Assembly: GCA_003244145.1 (NCBI GenBank)
Contig: QHBM01000084.1
Coordinates: forward strand, 1 to 64,000
Length of the DNA stretch: 64,000 nucleotides
Direction of reading: 5' to 3'
Source of the DNA: Chthoniobacterales bacterium
GTDB taxonomy: Bacteria; Verrucomicrobiota; Verrucomicrobiia; Chthoniobacterales; UBA10450
Shown here: piece after piece, positions 15,280 to 22,022 of the stretch
Numbering within the stretch: position 1 is the first letter of the stretch
How the letters are laid out: each line of letters begins with the position of its first letter
The notes under the pieces: model-generated
The model's database searches: none
Seen by the model: only the letters and a program-made list of their open reading frames with translations
Told to the model about the DNA's origin: nothing
Position numbers and translations under genes: made by a program

Positions 15280-15687
15280 ATGAACTCTTACATGCTCGAG
15301 CCGGTTGGCTTCATCCGATCGACAGTGAAAGGCCGTGAAGACGCGCCGCGGCAGGGGCCGGAAGGTGCGCCGGACGCGTGGCTCGAGATCGAACCGCGAT
15401 TTGCGGAGGCGTTGCTGGGAATGGAAGTCGGTCACGAGCTGATCGTGATCACGTGGTTGCACGACGCGAAGCGCGACGTGCTGAAAGGACATCCGCGCAG
15501 CGATGAGAGCCGTCCGCTCACGGGTGTCTTTTACACGCGCTCACCGGTGCGGCCGAACCCGCTCGGGCTGCATCCTGTGACGGTGCGCGAGATTGCCGGT
15601 ACCCGCGTGAAGGTCGGGCCAATCGAAGCATTCGACGGCACGCCGGTGGTCGATATCAAGTCAGCGTCGACCCGCGCCGACGAATGA
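15280..15687 (+). CDS. trmO: TrmO-like tRNA (t6A37-N6) methyltransferase
   Basis: A 135-residue single-domain TsaA/TrmO protein. TrmO transfers a methyl group from S-adenosylmethionine to N6 of threonylcarbamoyladenosine at position 37 of certain tRNAs. Family motifs are visible: the opening EPVGFIRSTVKGREDAPRQG, then LIVITWLHDAKRDVLKGHPR, GVFYTRSPVRPNPLGLHPV and VGPIEAFDGTPVVDIKS. The start at MNSYMLEPVGF (15280) is placed by alignment to the family; the tracked start adds 53 unrelated residues that include the palindromic repeat. It lacks the extra C-terminal domain found in Escherichia coli TrmO, which is common in other bacteria. Confidence 0.88.
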   Translation: MNSYMLEPVGFIRSTVKGREDAPRQGPEGAPDAWLEIEPRFAEALLGMEVGHELIVITWLHDAKRDVLKGHPRSDESRPLTGVFYTRSPVRPNPLGLHPVTVREIAGTRVKVGPIEAFDGTPVVDIKSASTRADE

Positions 15688-15700
15688 CAGGCGTCGAGAC

Positions 15701-16165
15701 ATGAAAACGATTCAAGGTTACCATCTCATCAAGCCGGAAGAGCTTTCCTGGCGGCCTTCCAATCTGATGAAAATCCCGAACGCCGATTATCTGGAGCGGA
15801 CCGGGAGTGAGAATCTTGGTGCGCGGCTGTGGCGGTTGCCGCCCAGGAGCGCGAACACATTGCACAAGCACATCCGGGCGGAGGAGTTCTATTTCGTGTT
15901 GGAAGGCGAGGGGCGCATGCGCGTGGGCGACGAGACACTCACTGTCCCAAAATACGGCGGCGTGCTGGTCGGGCCGGACCAGTTGCGCCAGGTGTTTAAC
16001 GACACCGACGCCGAGGTGCTCTGGCTCATCGTGGGCGCGCCGGAGGAGTTGGAATTTCTGTCGGGCGCACAGACCAATCCTGATATGTCACTCGTTTACC
16101 CAGTTGACCCGAAACAATTGCCGAAGGAACTCGCCGGCGTGGGATGGCCGCCGTCGGAAAAGTAG
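15701..16165 (+). CDS. Cupin-domain protein
   Basis: A 154-residue single-cupin protein. The metal-binding histidines and glutamate appear in NTLHKHIRAEEFYFVLEGEGRM, and the second motif lies around GVLVGPDQLRQVFND, where the usual His is replaced by Arg-Gln. This suggests a sugar-isomerase-like or oxalate-decarboxylase-like small cupin with a partial second motif. It starts 13 bp after trmO, so the two may be cotranscribed; the second cupin follows at 16198. Substrate unknown. Cytoplasmic, no signal peptide. Confidence 0.82.
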   Translation: MKTIQGYHLIKPEELSWRPSNLMKIPNADYLERTGSENLGARLWRLPPRSANTLHKHIRAEEFYFVLEGEGRMRVGDETLTVPKYGGVLVGPDQLRQVFNDTDAEVLWLIVGAPEELEFLSGAQTNPDMSLVYPVDPKQLPKELAGVGWPPSEK

Positions 16166-16197
16166 AAAGTAGAAAGTAGAAGGAGGAGAGTTCAGAG
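16161..16197. repeat. Heptanucleotide array running into a start codon
   Basis: Three identical AGTAGAA units, then GGAGGAG and AGTTCAG, then AG and the ATG at 16198. The first unit overlaps the stop codon of the preceding cupin gene. The unit GGAGGAG happens to be a strong Shine-Dalgarno sequence, so the array itself may supply the ribosome-binding site of the next gene. Confidence 0.8.
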
Positions 16198-16596
16198 ATG
16201 GAAATCAAACGAAATGGCTCGCAATCGTCGAGCAAGGGACCGGTTGAATATTTTAGCGGCACAGTTCGCATCGATCCTCTGTTTGAAGCGCCGGACCCAG
16301 CGCGCGTGCGTGGCGCGAGCGTTACCTTCGAGCCCGGTGCCCGCACGGCCTGGCATACCCATCCGCTCGGTCAGACGTTGATCGTCACTTCGGGTCTTGG
16401 GTGCGCTCAGCGTTGGGGCCGACCAGTCGAGGAAATTCGGCCGGGGGATGTTGTCTTGATTCCGTCCGGTGAAAAGCATTGGCACGGCGCCACGCCAACG
16501 ACCGCGATGGCGCATATCGCTATTCAGGAAGCGCTGAACGGCAAGGCGGTCTATTGGATGGAAAAGGTCAGCGACGAACAGTACGAGCATTCCTAG
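16198..16596 (+). CDS. Cupin protein of the mandelonitrile-lyase-like/carboxymuconolactone-associated type
   Basis: A 132-residue cupin. The first motif is [19 protein letters not shown] with two His and a Gln ligand position, and the second is [28 protein letters not shown]. This wording matches the small manganese cupins annotated as hydroxynitrile-lyase-like or as partners of carboxymuconolactone decarboxylases. The reaction in this organism is unknown. Translation probably uses the GGAGGAG unit of the repeat array directly upstream. It is likely cotranscribed with the cupin at 15701. Confidence 0.85.
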   Translation: MEIKRNGSQSSSKGPVEYFSGTVRIDPLFEAPDPARVRGASVTFEPGARTAWHTHPLGQTLIVTSGLGCAQRWGRPVEEIRPGDVVLIPSGEKHWHGATPTTAMAHIAIQEALNGKAVYWMEKVSDEQYEHS

Positions 16597-16712
16597 ACAG
16601 GATTAGCCCGATTGTTACGAGACCCAAGAATCTTCACGATCGAAGTCGCAGAGGTCGCAGAGACAACTCCCAAAGTTCTCTGTGTGCGCCGTGCTCTCCG
16701 CGGTTAATCCAA
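16597..16712. repeat. Intergenic repeat-like element with hairpin and terminal inverted words
   Basis: The spacer starts with GACAGGATTAG and ends with AATCCTGTAAATCCTGTCC, an inverted match. Inside, a 9-bp doublet AAGTCGCAG/AGGTCGCAG leads into a hairpin CGCAGAGA (16656-16663) and TCTCTGTG (16677-16684). Such CGCAGAG...CTCTGTG hairpins and AATCCTGT doublets are familiar dispersed words in several bacterial phyla. It may be a small non-autonomous element or a terminator region for the convergent cupin and DUF1697 genes. Confidence 0.45.
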
Positions 16713-17246
16713 TTAATCCTGTAAATCCTGTCCAAGGATCTTCACGACTTTCTCGATCGTGTTCCAATTGCGCGTGGTGACCGGCACACCCAGTAGCTTC
16801 TCGATCTTACCCAGGTAGCTGATCGCTTTCATCTCCCGCCGATACAGACCCAGGACGAACCTGTCCTGGATCGCAATGACCTTCAAAAGCCAATCGTCCT
16901 CCGAAGGCAAACTAAGAGGAATAGGAGGCAGTGTGCGAAGTGGTTTGTGTAACACGTTCACGAACCGAGTTATGTTGGGGCCCGAGGGTTCCCGTGAGAA
17001 TGGATCCTTTGCCGCGAGTTTGATGATGTCGCGCGCGGGACAGATCATGATCTCGCATTTGAACGGCAACTTGCGAGCAATCGCGGCGCGCAGAACCGAT
17101 TCGCTCACCACTTCGCGCACCACGAACGTCCCGACCGCGCCAATGTTCACGAGCCCGAACTTCGACAGCTCCTTGGCTATGGCTGCCGGCCGGCACAGGT
17201 TCGCCCCACCGACGTTCACCGCACGAAGAAAGACGACTGAGGGCAC
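16713..17246 (-). CDS. DUF1697 family protein, non-ATG start
   Basis: A DUF1697 protein of about 178 residues. The hallmark opening is VVFLRAVNVGGANLCRPAAIAKELSKFGLVNIGAVGTFVV, where most family members have INVGG and a SGNVVF-like strand. No ATG is available at the family start; a GTG at 17246 (or TTG at 17252) gives VPSVVFLRAVNVGG. The tracked ORF starting at 17450 reads through a repeat array and is too long. The function of DUF1697 is unknown; it is a small cytoplasmic alpha/beta protein. The start codon is immediately followed upstream by the heptamer array at 17254-17295. Confidence 0.75.
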   Translation of the reverse strand: MPSVVFLRAVNVGGANLCRPAAIAKELSKFGLVNIGAVGTFVVREVVSESVLRAAIARKLPFKCEIMICPARDIIKLAAKDPFSREPSGPNITRFVNVLHKPLRTLPPIPLSLPSEDDWLLKVIAIQDRFVLGLYRREMKAISYLGKIEKLLGVPVTTRNWNTIEKVVKILGQDLQD

Positions 17247-17253
17247 GGGCAAA

Positions 17254-17295
17254 TTAGAAAGTAGAAAGTGGAAGGTGGAAGGTGGAAAGTGGAAA
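17254..17295. repeat. Heptanucleotide tandem array, six units
   Basis: Units TTAGAAA, GTAGAAA, GTGGAAG twice and GTGGAAA twice form a perfect 7-bp period. Neighbouring units are identical in pairs, which points to stepwise duplication. On the minus strand the array is a pyrimidine tract just upstream of the DUF1697 start. Confidence 0.85.
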
Positions 17296-17357
17296 GTATA
17301 GACCGCGTTTCGGCTGATTTGAAAATCTTTACCCGAGACTTGTCTGGATGAAACTGA

Positions 17358-17534
17358 TTTTGGCGCGAGAACAAGAAAGTAATCTTGAGGATTTCCGCCG
17401 ACAACAAACCGAATCTCGCCGGTGGTCCCCATTGGACAGCGGAGCTGCACGCGGTCTGGAATCTCGACACCGCCAGGTTCGAGACCGTGGATTTCAAGCC
17501 GGGGAAGATCTCCGACCGTCCCTGGCTTCGGTAG
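17358..17534 (+). pseudogene. Possible C-terminal gene fragment
   Basis: Between a TGA at 17355-17357 and the TAG at 17532-17534 one frame reads FWRENKKVILRIS, then GGPHWTAELHAVWNLDTARFE, ending DRPWLR. The composition and strand-like pattern look protein-coding, unlike the two overlapping tracked frames. There is no start codon and no upstream continuation, so it would be a decayed 3' end. I do not recognise a family. Confidence 0.3.
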
Positions 17535-17617
17535 AAGAGAGGGAACGGTCGCAAACCGGCGGGGATGTTTTCAACTCCGCTCTTGTTTGTCGGCGCAGCG
17601 CCGGGTAGTTAATCGCG

Positions 17618-18349
17618 ATGCTGCGTAGCTCAGGCGCGACCGAATCCCGTGATCTTCCCGGATTTCGCTTACGCGGGCGAGAGGTGGCGCGGCTGGAATC
17701 GTTTAGCGACGCGGTTTTCGGTTTCGCGCTCACGTTGCTCGTGGTCTCGCTCGACGTGCCGAAATCGTTCAACGATTTGGTGACCACGATGCGCGGCTTT
17801 CCGGCCTTCGCGCTCTGCTTCATGTTTCTGGCCCTCATCTGGAACGGCCACTACAAATTCTGTCGTCGCTACGGCCTCGACGATGGCACGACGCGGTTCC
17901 TCACCTGCGTGATGCTTTTCCTCGTTCTCTTCTACGTCTATCCGCTCAAGTTCCTTTTCAATTTCAGCATCAACGGCCTCGTCTTCGATTCCGTTCCGCC
18001 CGCATCAATGACCGGATCGCAATTCTCCAGCCTGCTGGTGATTTACGGCCTGGGCTTCGCGGCAGTTTACGGCGCCATGACGCTGCTTTATCTCCACGCC
18101 TATCGTTTGCGGGAAGCGCTCGGACTCAACGATCTCGAAAAATTCGACACCCGATACCAAATCTTTCGGCTCGTCGCGCTCACTGCCTTTGGGCTGATCG
18201 CTGCCGTGCTCGCCTGTGTCCCGATGGTGCGAAATTGGAGCAGTTTGGTTTACATGCTTCTCTTTCCCATCCTGCGGACGTCGCGCGGTATTCACCGCCG
18301 TCGCCGCGCGCCTTATATCGCGGCGATGAAGAACGGCCTTACGGAATAG
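17618..18349 (+). CDS. TMEM175-family (DUF1211) membrane protein, putative potassium channel
   Basis: A 243-residue membrane protein. The family signature RLESFSDAVFGFALTLLVVSL is present near residue 25, and about six transmembrane helices follow. Prokaryotic TMEM175 proteins assemble as tetrameric potassium channels with six helices per subunit. The first 20 residues are less hydrophobic, and their DNA contains the 17-mer AGGCGCGACCGAATCCC that also occurs at 3035-3051 in a non-coding context, so a later start is possible. The C-terminus is rich in Arg (GIHRRRRAPY) and would be cytoplasmic. No partner genes. Confidence 0.83.
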   Translation: MLRSSGATESRDLPGFRLRGREVARLESFSDAVFGFALTLLVVSLDVPKSFNDLVTTMRGFPAFALCFMFLALIWNGHYKFCRRYGLDDGTTRFLTCVMLFLVLFYVYPLKFLFNFSINGLVFDSVPPASMTGSQFSSLLVIYGLGFAAVYGAMTLLYLHAYRLREALGLNDLEKFDTRYQIFRLVALTAFGLIAAVLACVPMVRNWSSLVYMLLFPILRTSRGIHRRRRAPYIAAMKNGLTE

Positions 18350-18375
18350 ATCCGCCGAAAAGGTGATCGAACACG

Positions 18376-18480
18376 TTAGGCATTGCCGATCATGACGATT
18401 GGGCCTTCGCGTTTCGGCACGCCGCCTTCACGCTCGAGACTTATGGCGAATGCTTTGATCTGCGCGACTTCCGTCTCCCG
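18376..18480 (-). other. Open frame continuing after the M28 peptidase stop codon
   Basis: Directly after the TAG of the M28 gene the same frame stays open for 34 codons. It includes ETEVAQIKAFAISLEREG and ends VMIGNA before TAA. The wording looks protein-like. It has no start codon of its own. It may be a remnant of a longer C-terminus or of a decayed neighbour. Confidence 0.25.
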
Positions 18481-20760
18481 CTAGAACTGATAGCGTCGCG
18501 CAACCAGGGTGACGTCGCTGCCGTATGTGGGTATGGTCTCTGCGGGTCGTGCCGGTGATGCTCGATCGGCTGTGGGCAAGCCGGGCGAAGTATCGGCTAC
18601 CCATATCTTCACCGGCTTCTGCGCGAGAAAGCGCAACTCCAGCTGCGCGCCTTCAGCGGGAACATTCTCGAAGCGGAGCGACCAGGGCGCATTGCTTTTG
18701 GGGTCACCCTGCATCGGCTGGAAACGGCCGTTCCAACCCGCGGCAAGCAGTTTCAATTCTCCTGGCAATCGCACCAACAGCGATCGCGCGTCGCGGGCGG
18801 AGGTGAGCTGCAAAGTGAGCGAGCGAATGTTATCCGCAGTGGTGTCGTTCGTAACAGTAACCGAGGGGGCCGCCAGTGGCAGCAACGTCGCTTCGGCACT
18901 TAGGAGCGGCCGATCGGAGCCGGCGGCAAACTCAGGATCAACCTGTCGGCGCGGATTGTCTCCTAGCATATGCGCGGTCCATGCATCGGGCGCGTTATCG
19001 TAGGTTGTCCATTTCGCTTTCTTCTCATCTGCATTCACGCTGTAGATCAAACTGTCGCGGCGCGGATGCTCGGCACTGAAGTGCGAGAGATAGATGCCGG
19101 ATACGATCAGGAAGGCGGAGAGAACAAATACGACCGTGACCGTCGCAAGTGCTTTGCTAACGAGGCGATCGAAGAGCGGCACAGCGAGTGCCATTAGTGT
19201 GGTCAGAAGAAAAACATCCGCGCCGACGGAGAGGTAGTTGAAATTGAGGCTGACAAAAAACATGTAGGCAAGTGGCACCAGAGTCAGGAGCGCCGGGATG
19301 ACGAAAAGCAATTCGGATAGCGGGCGTGCCCGTTCGGGGATCCAAAAGGTGAAGAGCAGACCGGCCATCCCAAAGAGGAGCGGCCATTGCAAGACGTAGC
19401 TACCGCCAACAAGCAGAAAACAAAGGACAAGTGTAAGCAGCGCGGCGGCGAAGAGCTGGCCGGCCGCCAGGTTCGCGAGGCCAAGCTTTGCGCGGAGAAA
19501 TCGTAGCGACGCAAGCCCGCAACCGACCCCGACTCCCATGACCCCGGCAAACAAGAGCTGATTGCTTCTGGTATCGCCCTCGAGGAATTCACCGGCAATC
19601 AGCTTTGCAACAGCAAAGGCCGCAAACGTCCCACCGCCTATTACCAACAGCTGAAGGAAAAAACTCCCGAAACCGACGGCGACCTTTCCGAAGGCGATTC
19701 CGTTTCGTTTTCGCCCGCGAGCACAAATGATCGCGAAGGCGACAGGAGCGAGGAACGCGAGCGCCCACACTAGCCAGACTGGATAAACGAACAGTTGGCT
19801 GCCGAACCAATTGAAGTAAACCAGATCGGGTTCTCTACCAGGAGCGCGCGGTAAATTTCCGAAATGGCGCGCGAGCGCGAGGACATTCGCCCCCATGTGC
19901 TGCACGCTTTGTTTGTCCAGGTTCTCGATCGAGTCGAGTCGCGAATGATAATTCTGGAAGGTTTCGAGGAAGGCGAAATTAAGTCCGCTTAATCCGGCCG
20001 CTTTGAGCGGCGTGAAATCGGTGTCGTTAGGCAGGAGCTTGTAGACTGAGGCCATCAAGGACGACGCCATCGGGTATGGCGCCGCGCGCGCGAACTCGCG
20101 GATCAGCGCGCCATTGTCGTTGCTCGTCTCGAACATCAAAGCCGGCCCCGAACTGCCTCGCGCTTCGAGATTCAGCATCAGCCCGATGCGATCGGCCAGC
20201 TCCCGATGATCGGCCGCGAAGGCCTGGGCCCCGAATAGCCCGCGGGCTTCTTCTCCATCGCTGAACAAGACGACAAGATCGTTCTTGAGCGGAGGGCCCG
20301 CTTGCAGCGCGCGGATGGTCTCGAGAATCACGATCACGCCCGCGCCGTCGTCCGCTGCTCCGGGGCCTTCAGCTACGGAGTCATAATGAGCGACGAGCAT
20401 TACGGCGCGGTTGTTCGATTGGCCGCGAAAAGTAGCCACGATGTTCTGGACAATGCCGGAATTCAGAATGCGGCCGCGTTGGGCGGAGCCGATTGTCCTC
20501 TCGACTTGGACGTCGCCGCCGAGCCGCAAAAGATTTTCCACCAAATAATCGCGCACTTGATCATTGCTTCCGATCGGATGCGGCTGTTTCGCGATCTGCT
20601 GCAGGTGCGTCATCGCACGTTCGGCGGAAAAAACATCGAGCGGCGCCAGGGTGGTAAGGGCTGGCGGAGGTCGCGTCCCGTAAAGGGCAAGGCCGCTTGT
20701 GATGATCACCGCGAGCCAAAGCCCGAGCGTCGCCGACGCGGCGAATAACGGCCGTTTCAT
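18481..20760 (-). CDS. M28 family metallopeptidase with a polytopic membrane region
   Basis: A 759-residue protein. An N-terminal helix (LFAASATLGLWLAVIITSGLALY) is followed by an M28 peptidase domain at about 45-310. The dizinc ligands can be placed: His125 in AHYDSV, Asp137/138 in AADDGAG, the Glu pair 170-171 in SDGEEARGLFGA, Glu199 in NLEARG and His272 in NYHSRLDS. Residues about 325-590 hold roughly eight transmembrane helices, and the last 170 residues form a soluble beta-rich domain. This layout resembles the vacuolar/ER M28 proteases (Pff1, ERMP1). It probably acts as an aminopeptidase on the outer face of the membrane. Monocistronic or cotranscribed with the cupin at 20776. Confidence 0.88.
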   Translation of the reverse strand: MKRPLFAASATLGLWLAVIITSGLALYGTRPPPALTTLAPLDVFSAERAMTHLQQIAKQPHPIGSNDQVRDYLVENLLRLGGDVQVERTIGSAQRGRILNSGIVQNIVATFRGQSNNRAVMLVAHYDSVAEGPGAADDGAGVIVILETIRALQAGPPLKNDLVVLFSDGEEARGLFGAQAFAADHRELADRIGLMLNLEARGSSGPALMFETSNDNGALIREFARAAPYPMASSLMASVYKLLPNDTDFTPLKAAGLSGLNFAFLETFQNYHSRLDSIENLDKQSVQHMGANVLALARHFGNLPRAPGREPDLVYFNWFGSQLFVYPVWLVWALAFLAPVAFAIICARGRKRNGIAFGKVAVGFGSFFLQLLVIGGGTFAAFAVAKLIAGEFLEGDTRSNQLLFAGVMGVGVGCGLASLRFLRAKLGLANLAAGQLFAAALLTLVLCFLLVGGSYVLQWPLLFGMAGLLFTFWIPERARPLSELLFVIPALLTLVPLAYMFFVSLNFNYLSVGADVFLLTTLMALAVPLFDRLVSKALATVTVVFVLSAFLIVSGIYLSHFSAEHPRRDSLIYSVNADEKKAKWTTYDNAPDAWTAHMLGDNPRRQVDPEFAAGSDRPLLSAEATLLPLAAPSVTVTNDTTADNIRSLTLQLTSARDARSLLVRLPGELKLLAAGWNGRFQPMQGDPKSNAPWSLRFENVPAEGAQLELRFLAQKPVKIWVADTSPGLPTADRASPARPAETIPTYGSDVTLVARRYQF

Positions 20761-20775
20761 CGCGACTGAAAAGCG

Positions 20776-21108
20776 TCAGGTGAGATTCGTCTGCATGAAT
20801 CTTGAACTCGCGTGGATGTCGATTTGCCGCAGCGTGGTGTCGCCGGAGTTGATGAAGCGGTGCGGCGTGCCCGCTGGAATCACAACAATGCCGCCCGCTT
20901 TCACCTCGCGCTGTTCATCTCCGACGGTGATGGTGGCGCAGCCTTCGATGGTGAAGGCGACTTCGACGTACGGATGGGTATGCAAGGGCGGGCCTTGGCC
21001 GGGCTTCGCCGTGACGATGTAAGCCGAGAAGGGCGCGCCTTGAGTTTCGCCGACAAACTCATGCGACATTCCGATAAACGGCAGTTGATCGAGATTGATG
21101 AAGCTCAT
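20776..21108 (-). CDS. Small cupin-domain protein
   Basis: A 110-residue cupin with both motifs intact: GQGPPLHTHPYVEVAFTIEG and GIVVIPAGTPHRFINSGD. The histidines and glutamate for metal binding are all present. Such small cupins often sit beside enzymes or transcription factors, but no function can be derived here. It lies 15 bp upstream of the M28 gene on the same strand and may be cotranscribed with it. A degenerate repeat array precedes its start. Confidence 0.83.
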   Translation of the reverse strand: MSFINLDQLPFIGMSHEFVGETQGAPFSAYIVTAKPGQGPPLHTHPYVEVAFTIEGCATITVGDEQREVKAGGIVVIPAGTPHRFINSGDTTLRQIDIHASSRFMQTNLT

Positions 21109-21121
21109 TGCTGTGAAGAAA

Positions 21122-21142
21122 AGTAGAAAACGCAGACGTCAG
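21122..21142. repeat. Degenerate heptanucleotide array
   Basis: AGTAGAA, AACGCAG and ACGTCAG follow with a 7-bp period between the cupin start and the asparaginase stop. The units are more diverged than in the other arrays, so this is a weak member. Confidence 0.45.
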
Positions 21143-21144
21143 AG

Positions 21145-21633
21145 CTATCCATTCTCCTCAAACTCGCCGCGCTCGCGATTTTTTCGGACCCGGTCCCACG
21201 GAAAACATTTGCCGTTCATAGCGAGGTAAACTCCGGCGGGCAGCACCTGCACGAATGAGAGCGCACTGCCAAGATTGAAGAGACCGTCGGAGCTGCCAAA
21301 GGCGTAAGGAATCATCGCGCCGGTGAGCACGATGGTTTTTCCCGTGACGGCGCGGGCCAGCGCGGCGGCGGTTTCCGTCATCGTGTCGGTGCCGTGAGTA
21401 ATCACGATGCGATCCTCCTCGGCCCCGAGGCAATTCTGCACGATGAGCGCGCGATCGGCATCGGTCATTTCGAGACTGTCGATCATCATCACGGTGCGGA
21501 TGGTGACCTCCACGCGCGAACGTCCCAGCCGGAGCATCTCGGCCACGTGGGTATCCTTGAAGAAGAGCTGTCCGTCGCGTTCGTTGTATTCCTTATCGAA
21601 CGTGCCGCCGGAGACGAGGATTCGGATGGACAT
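21145..21633 (-). CDS. Single-domain asparaginase-like protein
   Basis: A 162-residue protein covering only the N-terminal domain of type I/II asparaginases (full enzymes are about 330 residues). It retains the first catalytic motif in SGGTFDKEY (Thr) and the second in ITHGTDTMTETAA (Thr-Asp), plus VLTGAMIP. It ends at GEFEENG with no trace of the C-terminal domain that completes the active site across the dimer. Short asparaginase-domain proteins of this size are found in other bacteria and may hydrolyse other amides or have lost activity. The start ATG is two bases from a heptamer array. Confidence 0.82.
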   Translation of the reverse strand: MSIRILVSGGTFDKEYNERDGQLFFKDTHVAEMLRLGRSRVEVTIRTVMMIDSLEMTDADRALIVQNCLGAEEDRIVITHGTDTMTETAAALARAVTGKTIVLTGAMIPYAFGSSDGLFNLGSALSFVQVLPAGVYLAMNGKCFPWDRVRKNRERGEFEENG

Positions 21634-21635
21634 AG

Positions 21636-21663
21636 GGTCGGAAGTCAGAGATCGGAGGAGAGT
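21636..21663. repeat. Heptanucleotide array at a truncated gene and a start codon
   Basis: Units GGTCGGA, AGTCAGA, GATCGGA and GGAGAGT lie between the asparaginase start (21633) and the broken SIMPL gene. The SIMPL reading frame runs into this array and stops there. Confidence 0.75.
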
Positions 21664-21818
21664 CGGGCCCTCAACCGATCGAAACGCAGGGTCACCATGT
21701 CTGCGGGCTTTTCGATTTCGGCTTTCCCTTCGACGTAGATATACGGCTTATCGGGCAATCCGCCTTGGGCGAACAGCGACAGGGGCAGACACAGGCACGC
21801 GAGGAGAACAAGTTTCAT
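21645..21818 (-). pseudogene. Truncated SIMPL/DUF541 gene (signal peptide plus first strands)
   Basis: The frame from the ATG at 21818 encodes a signal peptide MKLVLLACLCLPLSLFAQG and then YIYVEGKAEIEKPADMVTLRFD, the typical start of SIMPL (DUF541) domain proteins. After only 57 codons it ends in sequence derived from the heptamer array. Full family members are over 200 residues, so the gene is cut off. The tracked ORF starting at 22685 joins this frame to an antisense reading of the aminotransferase gene. Confidence 0.72.
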
Positions 21819-22022
21819 ATGGCCGAAGAGTGTCCGAATCGGAGGCTGCCTGCAAGACTTGGCTCGGTCGACATTGGATTCCCTGGGCTGTGTTAATGCG
21901 CGAAACTCACTGACTACTTCAGCGTAATCTCGCGCCCCACGGTCAACAGCTGCGTGGAGAGAAGGCTGACATTTGACAAAAGACAAGACGCGCCAGCGCG
22001 CTATAATGCTCGTTTCGTCGTC

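Noticed and set aside
18376-18480. Selenocysteine or programmed readthrough at the M28 stop
   Set aside because: The stop is TAG, not TGA, and no following hairpin is evident. Kept only as an open-frame observation.
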